Assembly (NCBI RefSeq): GCF_004524775.2
Contig: NZ_CP119081.1
Span: 434,001-498,000, forward strand
Length of the DNA stretch: 64,000 nucleotides
Reading direction: 5' to 3'
Source of the DNA: Helcococcus ovis
Lineage (GTDB): Bacteria > Bacillota > Clostridia > Tissierellales > Peptoniphilaceae
The notes under the pieces were generated by a model. The model was not told where the DNA came from and ran no database searches. It saw only the letters and a program-made list of their open reading frames with translations. This document shows positions 28,647 to 37,699 of the stretch, one piece after another; the first letter of the stretch is position 1, and each line of letters starts with the position of its first letter. The position numbers and the translations under genes are program-made.

Positions 28647-29676
28647 ACAAATAATTGCAGAAATGGAAAAAGCATATTCTGTTAATAATTTTATTGTTGA
28701 CGGAAAATTAAAATTTATAGTTGGTACTGAAAAAAATGGGCCATTAAACTTATTTGATGCAAATGGTAAATATGAGGAAACTATTGTAGAGGAATATGGA
28801 GGGGTAATGTCAATTATCCCCGTTCCAAATCAAGAAAATAGCTTTTTAACCACATATAAATTTTATTCTCCAAATGATGGATATGATGCTAAAATTGTTC
28901 AGGTAAAAAAACGTAATGGGAATTGGACTGTTAATGTGATAACTGATTTACCATTTGTTCACAGATTTGATATTTTAAGCAATGGTAAAGAAAACTATTT
29001 AATAGCATGTACAATAAAAAGTGGATTTGATTTCAAAAATGATTGGAATCAGCCCGGAAAAATTTATATTGCAAAATTACCTGAAAATTTAGATAACTTT
29101 AATGAAAAAAATCAATTAAAGGTTGAAGTATTAAAAGATGGATTAACAAAAAATCATGGATTTTATAAGGTAAATGGTGAGAAAGAATATGCTCTAATCA
29201 CATCGGAAAATGGAATATTTAAGGTTATCCCACCTCAAAAAAGCGATGAATGGTTAATAGAAAAAATTTTGGACCAATCGACGTCAGATTCTTTAATATA
29301 TGATTTAGATGGTGATGGAAAAAATGAATTAGTAACATTTTCAGAATTTCATGGCGATCATCTAGATATTTATAAAGAGGTTAGTGATAACAATTATGAA
29401 AAAATATATTCATATAAAAAACCTATAAGATTTTTACATGCACTTAATGTTCAAGTTATAAATGGTAAACCTTTATTATTTGTTGGACATCGTGGTGGTG
29501 AAAGAGATTTATTTGCATTAACATTTAATGATACTCTTAATACATTTGATAGAATTGATATTGATAGTAAAATTGGACCTGCTAATGTATCATCTTATAT
29601 TTTTGAAAATAAGTATAGAATTGTATCAGCTAATAGAGAAACTAATACTGTTACATTTTACACATTGGAGGACTAA
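28633..29676 (+). CDS. Unrecognised FG-GAP-like beta-propeller protein in the ascorbate operon
   Basis: I do not recognise a named family. 347 residues, no signal peptide or membrane segment, so cytoplasmic. The repeated beta-rich pattern and the Ca2+-loop-like YDLDGDGKNELVTF near residue 223 suggest an FG-GAP/VCBS-type propeller. Other His/Asp-rich segments are SEFHGDHLDI and FVGHRGGERDL. Its start is supported by GGAGG inside ulaC, and it overlaps ulaC by 14 bases while ulaE begins on the base after its stop. This tight coupling implies a role in ascorbate use. E. coli has ulaD between ulaC and ulaE, and here this gene takes that place. Confidence 0.7.
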   Translation: MKFNKQIIAEMEKAYSVNNFIVDGKLKFIVGTEKNGPLNLFDANGKYEETIVEEYGGVMSIIPVPNQENSFLTTYKFYSPNDGYDAKIVQVKKRNGNWTVNVITDLPFVHRFDILSNGKENYLIACTIKSGFDFKNDWNQPGKIYIAKLPENLDNFNEKNQLKVEVLKDGLTKNHGFYKVNGEKEYALITSENGIFKVIPPQKSDEWLIEKILDQSTSDSLIYDLDGDGKNELVTFSEFHGDHLDIYKEVSDNNYEKIYSYKKPIRFLHALNVQVINGKPLLFVGHRGGERDLFALTFNDTLNTFDRIDIDSKIGPANVSSYIFENKYRIVSANRETNTVTFYTLED

Positions 29677-30519
29677 ATGAAATATCAATTAGGACTTTAT
29701 GAAAAAGCATTACCTAGTAATTTAACTTGGGAAGAAAAATTTAATATTGCCAAATCTGCGGGTTATGATTTTTTAGAAATTAGCATTGATGAGACAGATG
29801 AAAAGTTAAGTAGATTAGATTGGACTAAAGAAGAGATTAATTCATTGATTAGTATTATGCAAAAAACAGATTTTCCTATTAGATCAATGTGTTTAAGTGG
29901 ACATAGGAAATATCCTTTGGGATCATTAAATGAACAAACCCGTCTGAGAAGTATTATGATTGCAGAAAAAGCTATTAATTTAGCAGATAAATTAGGAATT
30001 AGGATAATACAATTAGCAGGATATGATGTTTACTATGAAAAAAGCAATGATGAAACTAAAAAACTATTTGAAGTAAATTTAAGAAAAATGGTAGAAATGG
30101 CATCTGCTAAAGGAATATTATTAGGTTTTGAAACTATGGAAACTGAATTTATGGATACAGTATCAAAAGCGATGGAATATGTAGAGAAAATTAATTCACC
30201 ATATTTAGGGGTGTATCCTGATTGTGGTAATTTGAATAATGTGGCAATAAAATATGATAGAGATATTTTAGATGATATAGATGCCGGTGTGGGGAAAATA
30301 CTTGCTTTTCATATTAAAGAGACTGTTCCGGGTAAATATAGAGATATGCACTTTGGTGAAGGCGATGTAGATTTTGATAAAATATGTAAAAAATTATATG
30401 AATTAAAGATAAATAGATTCGTTACTGAATTTTGGCATTTAGGTGAAGATAACTATATAGAAATTGTAAATGAACAATGCAAATTTGCTAAAAATGTTCT
30501 TGCTAAATATTACAATTAG
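29677..30519 (+). CDS. ulaE: L-ribulose-5-phosphate 3-epimerase (L-xylulose 5-phosphate to L-ribulose 5-phosphate)
   Basis: TIM-barrel epimerase of the AP endonuclease 2 superfamily. 280 residues, with LGLYEKALPSNLTWEEKFNIA at the N terminus matching UlaE/SgaU. Metal ligands lie in GFETME, YPDCGNLNN, AFHIKETVPGKYRD and FVTEFWH. The ATG follows GGAGG and directly abuts the preceding gene. Confidence 0.93.
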   Translation: MKYQLGLYEKALPSNLTWEEKFNIAKSAGYDFLEISIDETDEKLSRLDWTKEEINSLISIMQKTDFPIRSMCLSGHRKYPLGSLNEQTRLRSIMIAEKAINLADKLGIRIIQLAGYDVYYEKSNDETKKLFEVNLRKMVEMASAKGILLGFETMETEFMDTVSKAMEYVEKINSPYLGVYPDCGNLNNVAIKYDRDILDDIDAGVGKILAFHIKETVPGKYRDMHFGEGDVDFDKICKKLYELKINRFVTEFWHLGEDNYIEIVNEQCKFAKNVLAKYYN

Positions 30520-30527
30520 GAGGGATT

Positions 30528-31214
30528 ATGCTTGAAGAATTGAAAAAAAGAGTTTATGAGGCAAATTTACTTCTTCCAAAATATGATTTAGTAAAATTTA
30601 CTTGGGGAAATGTAAGTGAAATTGATGAAGATAGCAAAATTGTCGCTATTAAACCCAGTGGCGTTGATTATGATAAATTAAAAGTTGATGATATAGTTTT
30701 AGTGAATCTTGACGGAGAAATAGTAGAGGGGGATAAAAAACCTTCATCGGATACGAAAACACATTTGGAGATTTATAAAAAATTTCCGGAAGTAAAAGGT
30801 ATAGTTCATACTCATTCTCCATATGCAACATCATGGGCTCAAGCCGGGATAGATATACCATGTTTTGGAACTACGCATGCAGATTATATTTATGGCGATG
30901 TACCGGTTTTAAGAAATTTAACTCAAGAAGAGATTGATGATGATTATGAAAAAAACACAGGATTATTAATAGTTGATTATATGAAAGATAAAGAATTTAC
31001 AAAAACTCCAGCTGTTTTATTGAAAAATCACGGATCATTTGTTTGGGGAAAAGATTGTTTTGATGCGGTGCATAATTCTGTTGTATTGGAAGAAGTTGCA
31101 AAAATGGCTACTTTTACAATTTTGATAAATCCAAATGCTGAAAAAACACCAAAAAGAGTTCAAGATAAACATTATTATAGAAAACATGGTAAAAATGCTT
31201 ATTATGGACAGTAA
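30528..31214 (+). CDS. ulaF: L-ribulose-5-phosphate 4-epimerase
   Basis: Class II aldolase-fold zinc enzyme that makes D-xylulose 5-phosphate for the pentose phosphate pathway. 228 residues. Substrate motifs are KPSGVDYDKL and SSDTKTHLEIYKKFP. Zinc ligands are VHTHSPYATSWAQ and LKNHGSFVWG. It follows ulaE after 8 bases with AGGAGG, and the context favours UlaF over AraD. Confidence 0.93.
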   Translation: MLEELKKRVYEANLLLPKYDLVKFTWGNVSEIDEDSKIVAIKPSGVDYDKLKVDDIVLVNLDGEIVEGDKKPSSDTKTHLEIYKKFPEVKGIVHTHSPYATSWAQAGIDIPCFGTTHADYIYGDVPVLRNLTQEEIDDDYEKNTGLLIVDYMKDKEFTKTPAVLLKNHGSFVWGKDCFDAVHNSVVLEEVAKMATFTILINPNAEKTPKRVQDKHYYRKHGKNAYYGQ

Positions 31215-31230
31215 TTGATAAGGAGATAAT

Positions 31231-31884
31231 ATGAAGTTTTTTTTAGATACGGCAAATGTTGATGAAATAAAAAGAATAGACGATCTAGGGTTGGTAGATG
31301 GGGTTACTACAAATCCTACACTAATTTCTAGAGAAGGAAGGGATTTTGAAGAAGTAATCAAAGATATTTGTTCATTTGTAAAGGGACCGGTTTCTGCAGA
31401 AGTTATAGGTTTAACATCTGAAGAAATGGTTAAAGAAGCTAGAATAATTTCTAAATGGGCAGATAATATTGTTGTTAAAATTCCGATGACTGAAGAAGGA
31501 TTAAAAGCAATTAAAATTTTATCACAAGAAGGAATAAAAACTAACTGCACTTTAATTTTTTCAGTGGCTCAAGGGCTGTTAGCTATGAAAGCCGGAGCTA
31601 CATATATAAGTCCATTCATTGGAAGAATAGATGATTTAGGTAAATCCGGTATAGAGTTAGTTGAAGATTTGAGATATATAATAGATATGTATAATTTCAA
31701 ATCGGAAATTATAGCTGCATCTGTAAGGACATTAGCTCATGTTGAGGAATCAGCAAAGGCAGGAGCACATATTGCAACAATACCTGGAACATTATTCCCT
31801 AAATTATGGAATCATGCTTTAACTGATAAAGGAATTAATGATTTTTTAAGTGATTGGGAAAAATATAAAAAATCTATGAAATAA
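31231..31884 (+). CDS. tal: Transaldolase (small TalC/FSA-like class)
   Basis: 217-residue decameric-type aldolase. The Schiff-base lysine lies in [13 protein letters not shown] and the N terminus [14 protein letters not shown] is diagnostic. The segment [11 protein letters not shown] has Phe where E. coli fructose-6-phosphate aldolase has Tyr131, which indicates transaldolase rather than FSA activity. It sits 16 bases after ulaF and before transketolase, so it feeds the pentose phosphates made by UlaF into central metabolism. Confidence 0.9.
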   Translation: MKFFLDTANVDEIKRIDDLGLVDGVTTNPTLISREGRDFEEVIKDICSFVKGPVSAEVIGLTSEEMVKEARIISKWADNIVVKIPMTEEGLKAIKILSQEGIKTNCTLIFSVAQGLLAMKAGATYISPFIGRIDDLGKSGIELVEDLRYIIDMYNFKSEIIAASVRTLAHVEESAKAGAHIATIPGTLFPKLWNHALTDKGINDFLSDWEKYKKSMK

Positions 31885-31893
31885 TTTTATATA

Positions 31894-31930
31894 ACGGGAG
31901 AAAATGAAAATTGTCATATCTCCCGTATAT
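31894..31930 (+). terminator. Intergenic hairpin between tal and tkt
   Basis: ACGGGAGA and TCTCCCGT form a perfect 8-base stem followed by ATATTTTAT. It may terminate partially, lowering tkt expression relative to the ula genes, or act as an mRNA processing site. Confidence 0.55.
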
Positions 31931-31967
31931 TTTATAAAAATTTAGTGTAATTTTAGAGAGGAATATT

Positions 31968-33941
31968 ATGGAAAAGAAAGTTATTGATACGATAAGAGTA
32001 TTATCTGCAGAAATGGTTTTAAAAGCAAATTCTGGACATCAGGGGACTCCAATAGGGGCTTCTCCAATAGGATATGTTTTATATAATGATGTAATGAAAT
32101 ATAATCCTAAAAATCCGAAATGGTTTAATAGAGATAGATTTATTTTATCAGCAGGTCATGCATCAGCTTTACAATATTCTTTATTACATTTATTTGGTTT
32201 TGATTTAAGTATGGAGGATATAAAAAATTTCAGACAATTGGGCTCAAAAACACCGGGACATCCAGAATATGGATACACAGATGGTGTTGAGGTTACAACC
32301 GGACCATTAGGACAAGGTGTTGCTAATGCTGTTGGCTTTGCAATGGCGGAAAAACATTTAGCTGCAAAATATAATACAAAAGAAATAAAATTAATAGATC
32401 ATTACACATATGTGTTAGCTGGTGATGGATGTTTGATGGAAGGTGTGTCAAATGAAGCATCATCTTTAGCGGGTACATTAGGACTTGGAAAATTAATCAT
32501 GTTGTATGATTCTAATAAAATTACGATTGATGGAACAACTGAAATAGCATTTTCTGAAAATGTTGCAAAAAGATATGAAGCATTAGGATGGCAAGTATTA
32601 GATGTAAAAGATGCAAACGATATTAATGCGATTAGAGAAGCTATTGAAGATGCTAAAAAAGATAGTAAAAGACCAACATTAATAGAAATTCATTCTAAAA
32701 TAGGATATGGAACTAATAAGGAAAATACATCAGCTGTTCATGGTAATCCCTTAAAATTGAATGATATAGAAGAAATGAAGTTAAATTTAGGATATAATGT
32801 TAAAGAAATGTTTACAATCGATAAGGATGTAAGGTCATATTTGGATAATGTAATATCAAGACATAAAACATATGAAGATGAATGGAATAAATTATTAAAT
32901 GAATATAAAAATAAGTATCCTGAAAAATATGAATCATTTATAAATGCTGTTAATAATTCTTATGATTTTAGTTTTCTGAATGAAGAAGATTATTATAAAT
33001 TTGATAAGGATTTGGCGACTCGAGCTTCTTCCGGAGTTGTAATTAATAAAATTGCAAAATATTTTGATGGATTTTTTGGAGGTTCTGCTGATTTAGCCGG
33101 TTCAAATAACACTACAATAGAAGATGAAACATTCTTTTCGAAAGAAAATCCTATTGGAAAAAACATTCATTATGGTATAAGAGAACATTCAATGGCTGCT
33201 ATGGCGAATGGAATAAGCTTACACGGAGGTTTATTACCATATACAGGTACATTTTTATCATTTGCTGATTACATGAAACCTGCTATAAGATTATCTGCTT
33301 TAATGCATCAAAAAGTAGTGAATATATTCACTCATGATAGTATTGGATTAGGAGAAGATGGTCCTACACATCAAGCTGTTGACCAATTACCAATGTTAAG
33401 GTCAATACCAAATTGTATAACTCTTAGACCTGCTGACAACAGAGAAACTGCGGCATCATGGTCATATATATTACAATCTAAAGGTAGACCTGTTAATTTA
33501 ATACTAACAAGACAAGTTGTGCCATCAATAGAAAATACAGGAATCAATTTATTTAAGGGAGCATATATCTTAAAAGATTTTGGAGATAATCCTGAAGTTA
33601 TATTAATGGCATCAGGCTCAGAGCTTCAATTAGCATATAAAGTTGCTGAAAAATTATTTGAACAAGGAAAATCTTCAAGAGTTATTTCTTTCCCTTCAAT
33701 TGAATTATTTGAGGAACAATCAGATGAATATAAGAAAGATTTATTACCGGATAATATAAAAAATAGGGTATGCATAGAAGCCTCATCAGAAAAATCATGG
33801 TATAAATACTTAGGCATAGATGGGTTATTAATAGGAATGGAAACATTTGGAACATCAGCACCGGCTGAAGTTGCTTTTGAATATTTTGGGTTTACAGTAG
33901 ATAAAATTTTACACAAAATTAATAAAAAATATTATAACTAA
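31968..33941 (+). CDS. tkt: Transketolase
   Basis: Thiamine diphosphate enzyme that transfers two-carbon units between sugar phosphates. 657 residues. The ThDP/Mg2+ motif is GDGCLMEGVSNEASSLAGTLGLGKLIMLYDSNKI (positions about 151-184). GHQGTPIGASP, the pyrimidine-domain segment FGGSADLAGSN, GIREHSMAAMANG and THDSIGLGEDGPTHQ are all canonical. AGAGAGG precedes the ATG. It uses the D-xylulose 5-phosphate made by the ascorbate pathway. Confidence 0.96.
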   Translation: MEKKVIDTIRVLSAEMVLKANSGHQGTPIGASPIGYVLYNDVMKYNPKNPKWFNRDRFILSAGHASALQYSLLHLFGFDLSMEDIKNFRQLGSKTPGHPEYGYTDGVEVTTGPLGQGVANAVGFAMAEKHLAAKYNTKEIKLIDHYTYVLAGDGCLMEGVSNEASSLAGTLGLGKLIMLYDSNKITIDGTTEIAFSENVAKRYEALGWQVLDVKDANDINAIREAIEDAKKDSKRPTLIEIHSKIGYGTNKENTSAVHGNPLKLNDIEEMKLNLGYNVKEMFTIDKDVRSYLDNVISRHKTYEDEWNKLLNEYKNKYPEKYESFINAVNNSYDFSFLNEEDYYKFDKDLATRASSGVVINKIAKYFDGFFGGSADLAGSNNTTIEDETFFSKENPIGKNIHYGIREHSMAAMANGISLHGGLLPYTGTFLSFADYMKPAIRLSALMHQKVVNIFTHDSIGLGEDGPTHQAVDQLPMLRSIPNCITLRPADNRETAASWSYILQSKGRPVNLILTRQVVPSIENTGINLFKGAYILKDFGDNPEVILMASGSELQLAYKVAEKLFEQGKSSRVISFPSIELFEEQSDEYKKDLLPDNIKNRVCIEASSEKSWYKYLGIDGLLIGMETFGTSAPAEVAFEYFGFTVDKILHKINKKYYN

Positions 33942-33945
33942 TAGT

Positions 33946-33998
33946 AAAAAAGATAGTATAAATTATTTTAAGTTAAATAATTTAGCTATCTTTTTAAT
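33946..33998 (+). terminator. Terminator after tkt
   Basis: A long hairpin: AAAAAGATAG with CTATCTTTTT outside and AAATTATTT with AAATAATTT inside, ending in T residues. It closes the ula-tal-tkt unit. Confidence 0.87.
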
Positions 33999-34035
33999 AT
34001 TTAAAAGTTCTAAAAATAATTTTAAATATTAATTT

Positions 34036-34061
34036 TTTGTAACAATAATGACAGTTACAAA
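34036..34061. promoter_or_regulatory. Inverted repeat over the putative Tad operon promoter
   Basis: TTTGTAAC and GTTACAAA form a perfect inverted repeat with a 10-base spacer. ATGACA at 34048-34053 inside it could be a -35 box, with TATGTT at 34071-34076 as -10. It looks like an operator for the pilus operon that starts at 34109. Confidence 0.5.
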
Positions 34062-34108
34062 TTCTAAAAATATGTTAATATAAATATATAAAGTTTAAGG
34101 AGGTAATT

Positions 34109-34954
34109 TTGAAAAATATAAAAATATATATGCTTGATTTTGTTTATTCACAGCATTTATGTAAATTATTAAACCGTTATGATGATATAAATTGTATTAT
34201 TGTCGAAGAATATAATAAAAAAGATACAAATTATATATATGTTACAGACTTTTACGTTGAAGATAATATTAATTTAATAAAGTTAACAAGCGAAAAGGAA
34301 AAGTATCAAAATGTTGACAATATATATCAAATGATTATTAATAAATATACTTTAATTAATCATTATTCTAAAGAAGTTAAAATAATTTCATTTGTAAATA
34401 TTACAGAAAATAAGCCTTGTAACAAATTAGCCACTGATTTATATAAGGAATTTAATAAAAAATATAATTCTCTTTTATTAAATTTTAATTACTATTACAA
34501 TTATAATTTGGTAGAAAATGAATTAGGAATAGACTCTTTATTATTTGTAGAAGAAAATAGTGGAGATGTTGCTGTTAATAGTTATAAAAATTTTAATTAT
34601 ATTGGTGCTTCTTCTATACCGATTGAAACAAATAAACTTGAAAATACTAAAAAAATATTAAAAACTATAAAAAAATTAAATTATAATTATATTATAGTCG
34701 ATTTAAATTTTAATTTAACACAAAGAAATTTAGAAATCTTAAAATATTCAGATATAATTATATATTATTTTCCTACAAATTCCGACGAAATTTTTATTTC
34801 AAAAAACATTCAAAATATAAATAATTTTCTAAATAATACCAATGATACAAAATTGACAATTGAAATTAGGCCTATAAAATCAGGATATAATTTAAGACTT
34901 AATAATGAAAATATAGAAATCAATTCTTTATCAAAAATGGTTGATTTAATATGA
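34109..34954 (+). CDS. Degenerate TadZ/CpaE-like pilus localisation protein
   Basis: First gene of the pilus operon. 281 residues, with a receiver-like N terminus (about 1-80) and a ParA/MinD-like remainder. At the Walker A position the sequence is FVNITENKPCNKLATDLY, lacking the GKT core. The Walker B-like YIIVDLNFNL near 210 is kept. TadZ proteins mark the pilus site and some are poor ATPases, but losing the loop outright suggests no ATP binding. The TTG start is supported by AAGGAGGT. The stop overlaps tadA by four bases. Family assignment rests on position and fold pattern. Confidence 0.6.
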   Translation: MKNIKIYMLDFVYSQHLCKLLNRYDDINCIIVEEYNKKDTNYIYVTDFYVEDNINLIKLTSEKEKYQNVDNIYQMIINKYTLINHYSKEVKIISFVNITENKPCNKLATDLYKEFNKKYNSLLLNFNYYYNYNLVENELGIDSLLFVEENSGDVAVNSYKNFNYIGASSIPIETNKLENTKKILKTIKKLNYNYIIVDLNFNLTQRNLEILKYSDIIIYYFPTNSDEIFISKNIQNINNFLNNTNDTKLTIEIRPIKSGYNLRLNNENIEINSLSKMVDLI

Positions 34955-36141
34955 TTGATTATAAAGATGTAAAAAAATATATTAAGAGTTATGAAATTAT
35001 AACGCTTAATGATAATCAATTAAATCAGTATTTTAATAATGCAATCTTAAATTATTGTAATGCAGAAAAAATAACAATTGATATTGATGAAATAAAAGTT
35101 ATTATAAAAGATTTATATTTTGAATATAGAGGGTTAAGCATAATAGATAAACTGTTAGAAGATGATGAAATAAATGAAATAATGGTTAATTCATTTAATA
35201 ATATTTTTATAGAATATAAAGGAAAAATGGTAAAAAGTAATCTTAAATTTTCTAATGATGAACATTATAACAGGATTATACAAAAAATAGTTAGTGATGC
35301 TGGAAGAGAGGTTAATGTTTCAAATCCAATAGTTGATGCAACATTATACGATGGGTCAAGAGTTAATATTGTTCTTCCTCCAATTTCTAAAGATAATCCT
35401 TCAATGACTATAAGAAAATTTTCTAATAAAGTAATTACTATAGATGATTTAATTCAATTTAATACAATTGATGATAAAGTTGCTAAATTTATTAATGATA
35501 TAGTAAAAGCTAAGTATAATTTAATAATTAGTGGAGGGACTTCAACAGGTAAGACAACTTTTTTAAATGCTATTTCAGAATTTATTTCAAATGATGAAAG
35601 AATCATTACAATAGAGGATTCTAGAGAACTTAATTTAATTAATAAAGAAAATTTAATAAGCTTAGAAACTAGAAATTCTAATAATTCTAAAAGAGGGGAG
35701 ATTAACATTAAAGAACTTATTAAAACATCATTAAGAATGAGACCTGATAGAATAATTGTAGGTGAAGTTAGAGCTGATGAATCATTAGATATGCTGCAAA
35801 GCATGCAAACTGGACATGAAGGAGCTTTAACTACTATTCATGCCAATTCTGGAAGAGATTTATTGTCAAGGCTTGAAACAATGGTTTTAAGAGCGAGTGA
35901 TGATATTCCGTTGGAGGCTATTAAAAGATTAATTAATTCTTCAATAGAAATTGTTATTCAATTAAAAAGAGTTAATTATTTAAAAAGAAGAGTTGTAGAA
36001 ATATCTGAAATAATGCAGGCTGAAAATGGAGATACCATTATAAATCAAATTTATAAATATAATTATAAAACTGATAAATTAGATAAAATAGGAGAAATTA
36101 AAAATGTAGAAAAACTTGAAAGGTTAAACAATGAAAAATAA
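34951..36141 (+). CDS. tadA: Tad pilus assembly ATPase TadA/CpaF
   Basis: Hexameric secretion ATPase that powers Flp pilus assembly. 396 residues. The N-terminal domain has DEINEIMVNSFNNIFIE. Walker A ISGGTSTGKTTFLNA lies near 192-205, the Asp box around ITIEDSREL, Walker B RIIVGEVRADESLDML, and the His box LTTIHANS. Start overlaps the TadZ-like gene (ATGA) and the end overlaps tadB by 11 bases. Confidence 0.94.
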   Translation: MIDYKDVKKYIKSYEIITLNDNQLNQYFNNAILNYCNAEKITIDIDEIKVIIKDLYFEYRGLSIIDKLLEDDEINEIMVNSFNNIFIEYKGKMVKSNLKFSNDEHYNRIIQKIVSDAGREVNVSNPIVDATLYDGSRVNIVLPPISKDNPSMTIRKFSNKVITIDDLIQFNTIDDKVAKFINDIVKAKYNLIISGGTSTGKTTFLNAISEFISNDERIITIEDSRELNLINKENLISLETRNSNNSKRGEINIKELIKTSLRMRPDRIIVGEVRADESLDMLQSMQTGHEGALTTIHANSGRDLLSRLETMVLRASDDIPLEAIKRLINSSIEIVIQLKRVNYLKRRVVEISEIMQAENGDTIINQIYKYNYKTDKLDKIGEIKNVEKLERLNNEK

Positions 36142-36832
36142 ACAAATTTTGAGCTATTTTATATCATTTTTTTTAGTATTTTTGTATACATATATTTTTT
36201 TTAATTCCTTAGTATTTTCTATTATATTTTCAATTTTAGTATCAATAAAATTTTATAAACATATTTTTGAAGTTTTTGAAAAGAAAAATTTAAGATTAAA
36301 AAGAATAATGTTTAGAGAATTTTTAGATATTTTGAATTCAAATATTATTTCCGGTGAAAATTTTTATAATTCATTAAAAAACACATCGAAAGAAATAAAA
36401 AATATTTTCCATGATAATACTTATTTAGTTAAATATCTTGATGATTTAGTTTTAGATATTGAAAATGGTAAAAATATCTCGACTGCCTTAAGTGATTTTA
36501 AGAAAAGAGCTGATTTAGAAGAAATAGACATTTTTGTAGATAGTATAATTTTATCAATTCAAATGGGTATAGATTTATCTAAAATTATAAATAATAGTAA
36601 AAATATGTTATCTGACAATATAAGTTTGGAGTTAGAGCTATCAACTATAGTGGATAATTCCAAAAAAGAATTTTTAATAATGATTTTTTTACCGATTTTT
36701 GTATTGCTTTTAGTTAATAATTCTTCTATTCATGGATTAAGACTATCAGATTATTTAATAAGAGTTCCTGTGTTTATTTCATTTGTTTTTGCATTTTTTT
36801 TAGGTGATAAAATTGTGAATTTGGAGGTGTAA
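36131..36832 (+). CDS. tadB: Tad pilus inner-membrane platform protein TadB
   Basis: 233 residues, type II secretion F-domain fold. Two N-terminal and two C-terminal hydrophobic helices flank a helical F domain (NIISGENFYNSLKNTSK, then FVDSIILSIQMGIDLSKII). It is shorter than proteobacterial TadB by about 70 residues at the N terminus. The GGAGGTG at its 3' end serves the next gene. Confidence 0.85.
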   Translation: MKNKQILSYFISFFLVFLYTYIFFNSLVFSIIFSILVSIKFYKHIFEVFEKKNLRLKRIMFREFLDILNSNIISGENFYNSLKNTSKEIKNIFHDNTYLVKYLDDLVLDIENGKNISTALSDFKKRADLEEIDIFVDSIILSIQMGIDLSKIINNSKNMLSDNISLELELSTIVDNSKKEFLIMIFLPIFVLLLVNNSSIHGLRLSDYLIRVPVFISFVFAFFLGDKIVNLEV

Positions 36833-36833
36833 T

Positions 36834-37691
36834 ATTAAATATTTATTTTTGATTTTATTTACAATTATTATTTTAACATCAAATATATTTTATATTATAA
36901 ATTATAAAAAAATAATTTCTATTAAGGATACTTTTGATTATAAATCTGAATGGAAAAATAATTTAATTTTACCTTTTAATTATTTGGTAAATAAATATTA
37001 TTACTTTTTTTCTAAACTTGTGTCTCCAAAATTAAAAATTGTAATTAAAAATTTATATGGAGAAGAAAATCTTAAATATCAAGAAATTTTATTTATCAGT
37101 ATTAAGATTTGTATTTTATATAATTTAATTATTTTATTTTTATTTCTAATTTCGATATTTTATAATTTTCTATTGTTTGTCCTATTTTTAATTTTTATAT
37201 TCATTTTTAATCATTATATAAATACTATAAATATTATTAAATATGAAAAACAGAAAAAGAAATTCAAAAATGATTTGCCGGCTTTTATATCAAGATTATC
37301 CTTAATGATAAATTCAGGAATACAGTTGAGAGTCGCTATAGATTTTATAACTAATAATTCAAATGGTGAAGTTGTTGAAAGCTTAAAATTAGTAAATTCT
37401 TTGATAAAAAATGGAATGAGTGAAGTAGAAGCTTACAATCTTATATTATCTAGAACTGATGATTTACTGATCAGAAAATTTATCAGTAATATTATTCAAA
37501 ATATTGAGAAGGGAGGTGATGACTTAGAAAATATTTTAAAAATGGTAAAAAAGGAAGGTGATGAATTTAGAAAAAATGATCTAATACTTAAAACTCAAGA
37601 AGCAAATAGAAAACTGTTAATTCCAAATATAATTATTTTTATAGGAATATTACTTATGGTAATGATCCCGATTTTATTAAATGTTGCATAG
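36834..37691 (+). CDS. tadC: Tad pilus platform protein TadC, probably starting at an AUU codon
   Basis: F-domain membrane protein partner of TadB, about 285 residues, with LPAFISRLSLMINSGIQLRVAID and a C-terminal hydrophobic pair. No ATG, GTG or TTG lies at a proper distance from the strong GGAGGTG (36823-36829). ATT at 36834 is in frame, four bases after it, and gives (M)KYLFLILFTIIILTSNIF, a good membrane start. The first conventional codon in frame is TTG at 36849, 19 bases from the ribosome binding site. The AUU start is inferred. Confidence 0.8.
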   Translation: MKYLFLILFTIIILTSNIFYIINYKKIISIKDTFDYKSEWKNNLILPFNYLVNKYYYFFSKLVSPKLKIVIKNLYGEENLKYQEILFISIKICILYNLIILFLFLISIFYNFLLFVLFLIFIFIFNHYINTINIIKYEKQKKKFKNDLPAFISRLSLMINSGIQLRVAIDFITNNSNGEVVESLKLVNSLIKNGMSEVEAYNLILSRTDDLLIRKFISNIIQNIEKGGDDLENILKMVKKEGDEFRKNDLILKTQEANRKLLIPNIIIFIGILLMVMIPILLNVA

Positions 37692-37699
37692 GAGGAAAA

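Noticed and set aside
31035-31550. 171-codon minus-strand frame over ulaF and tal
   Set aside because: It lies opposite two clear enzyme genes with conserved motifs and has no ribosome binding site. It reflects AT-rich codon bias.
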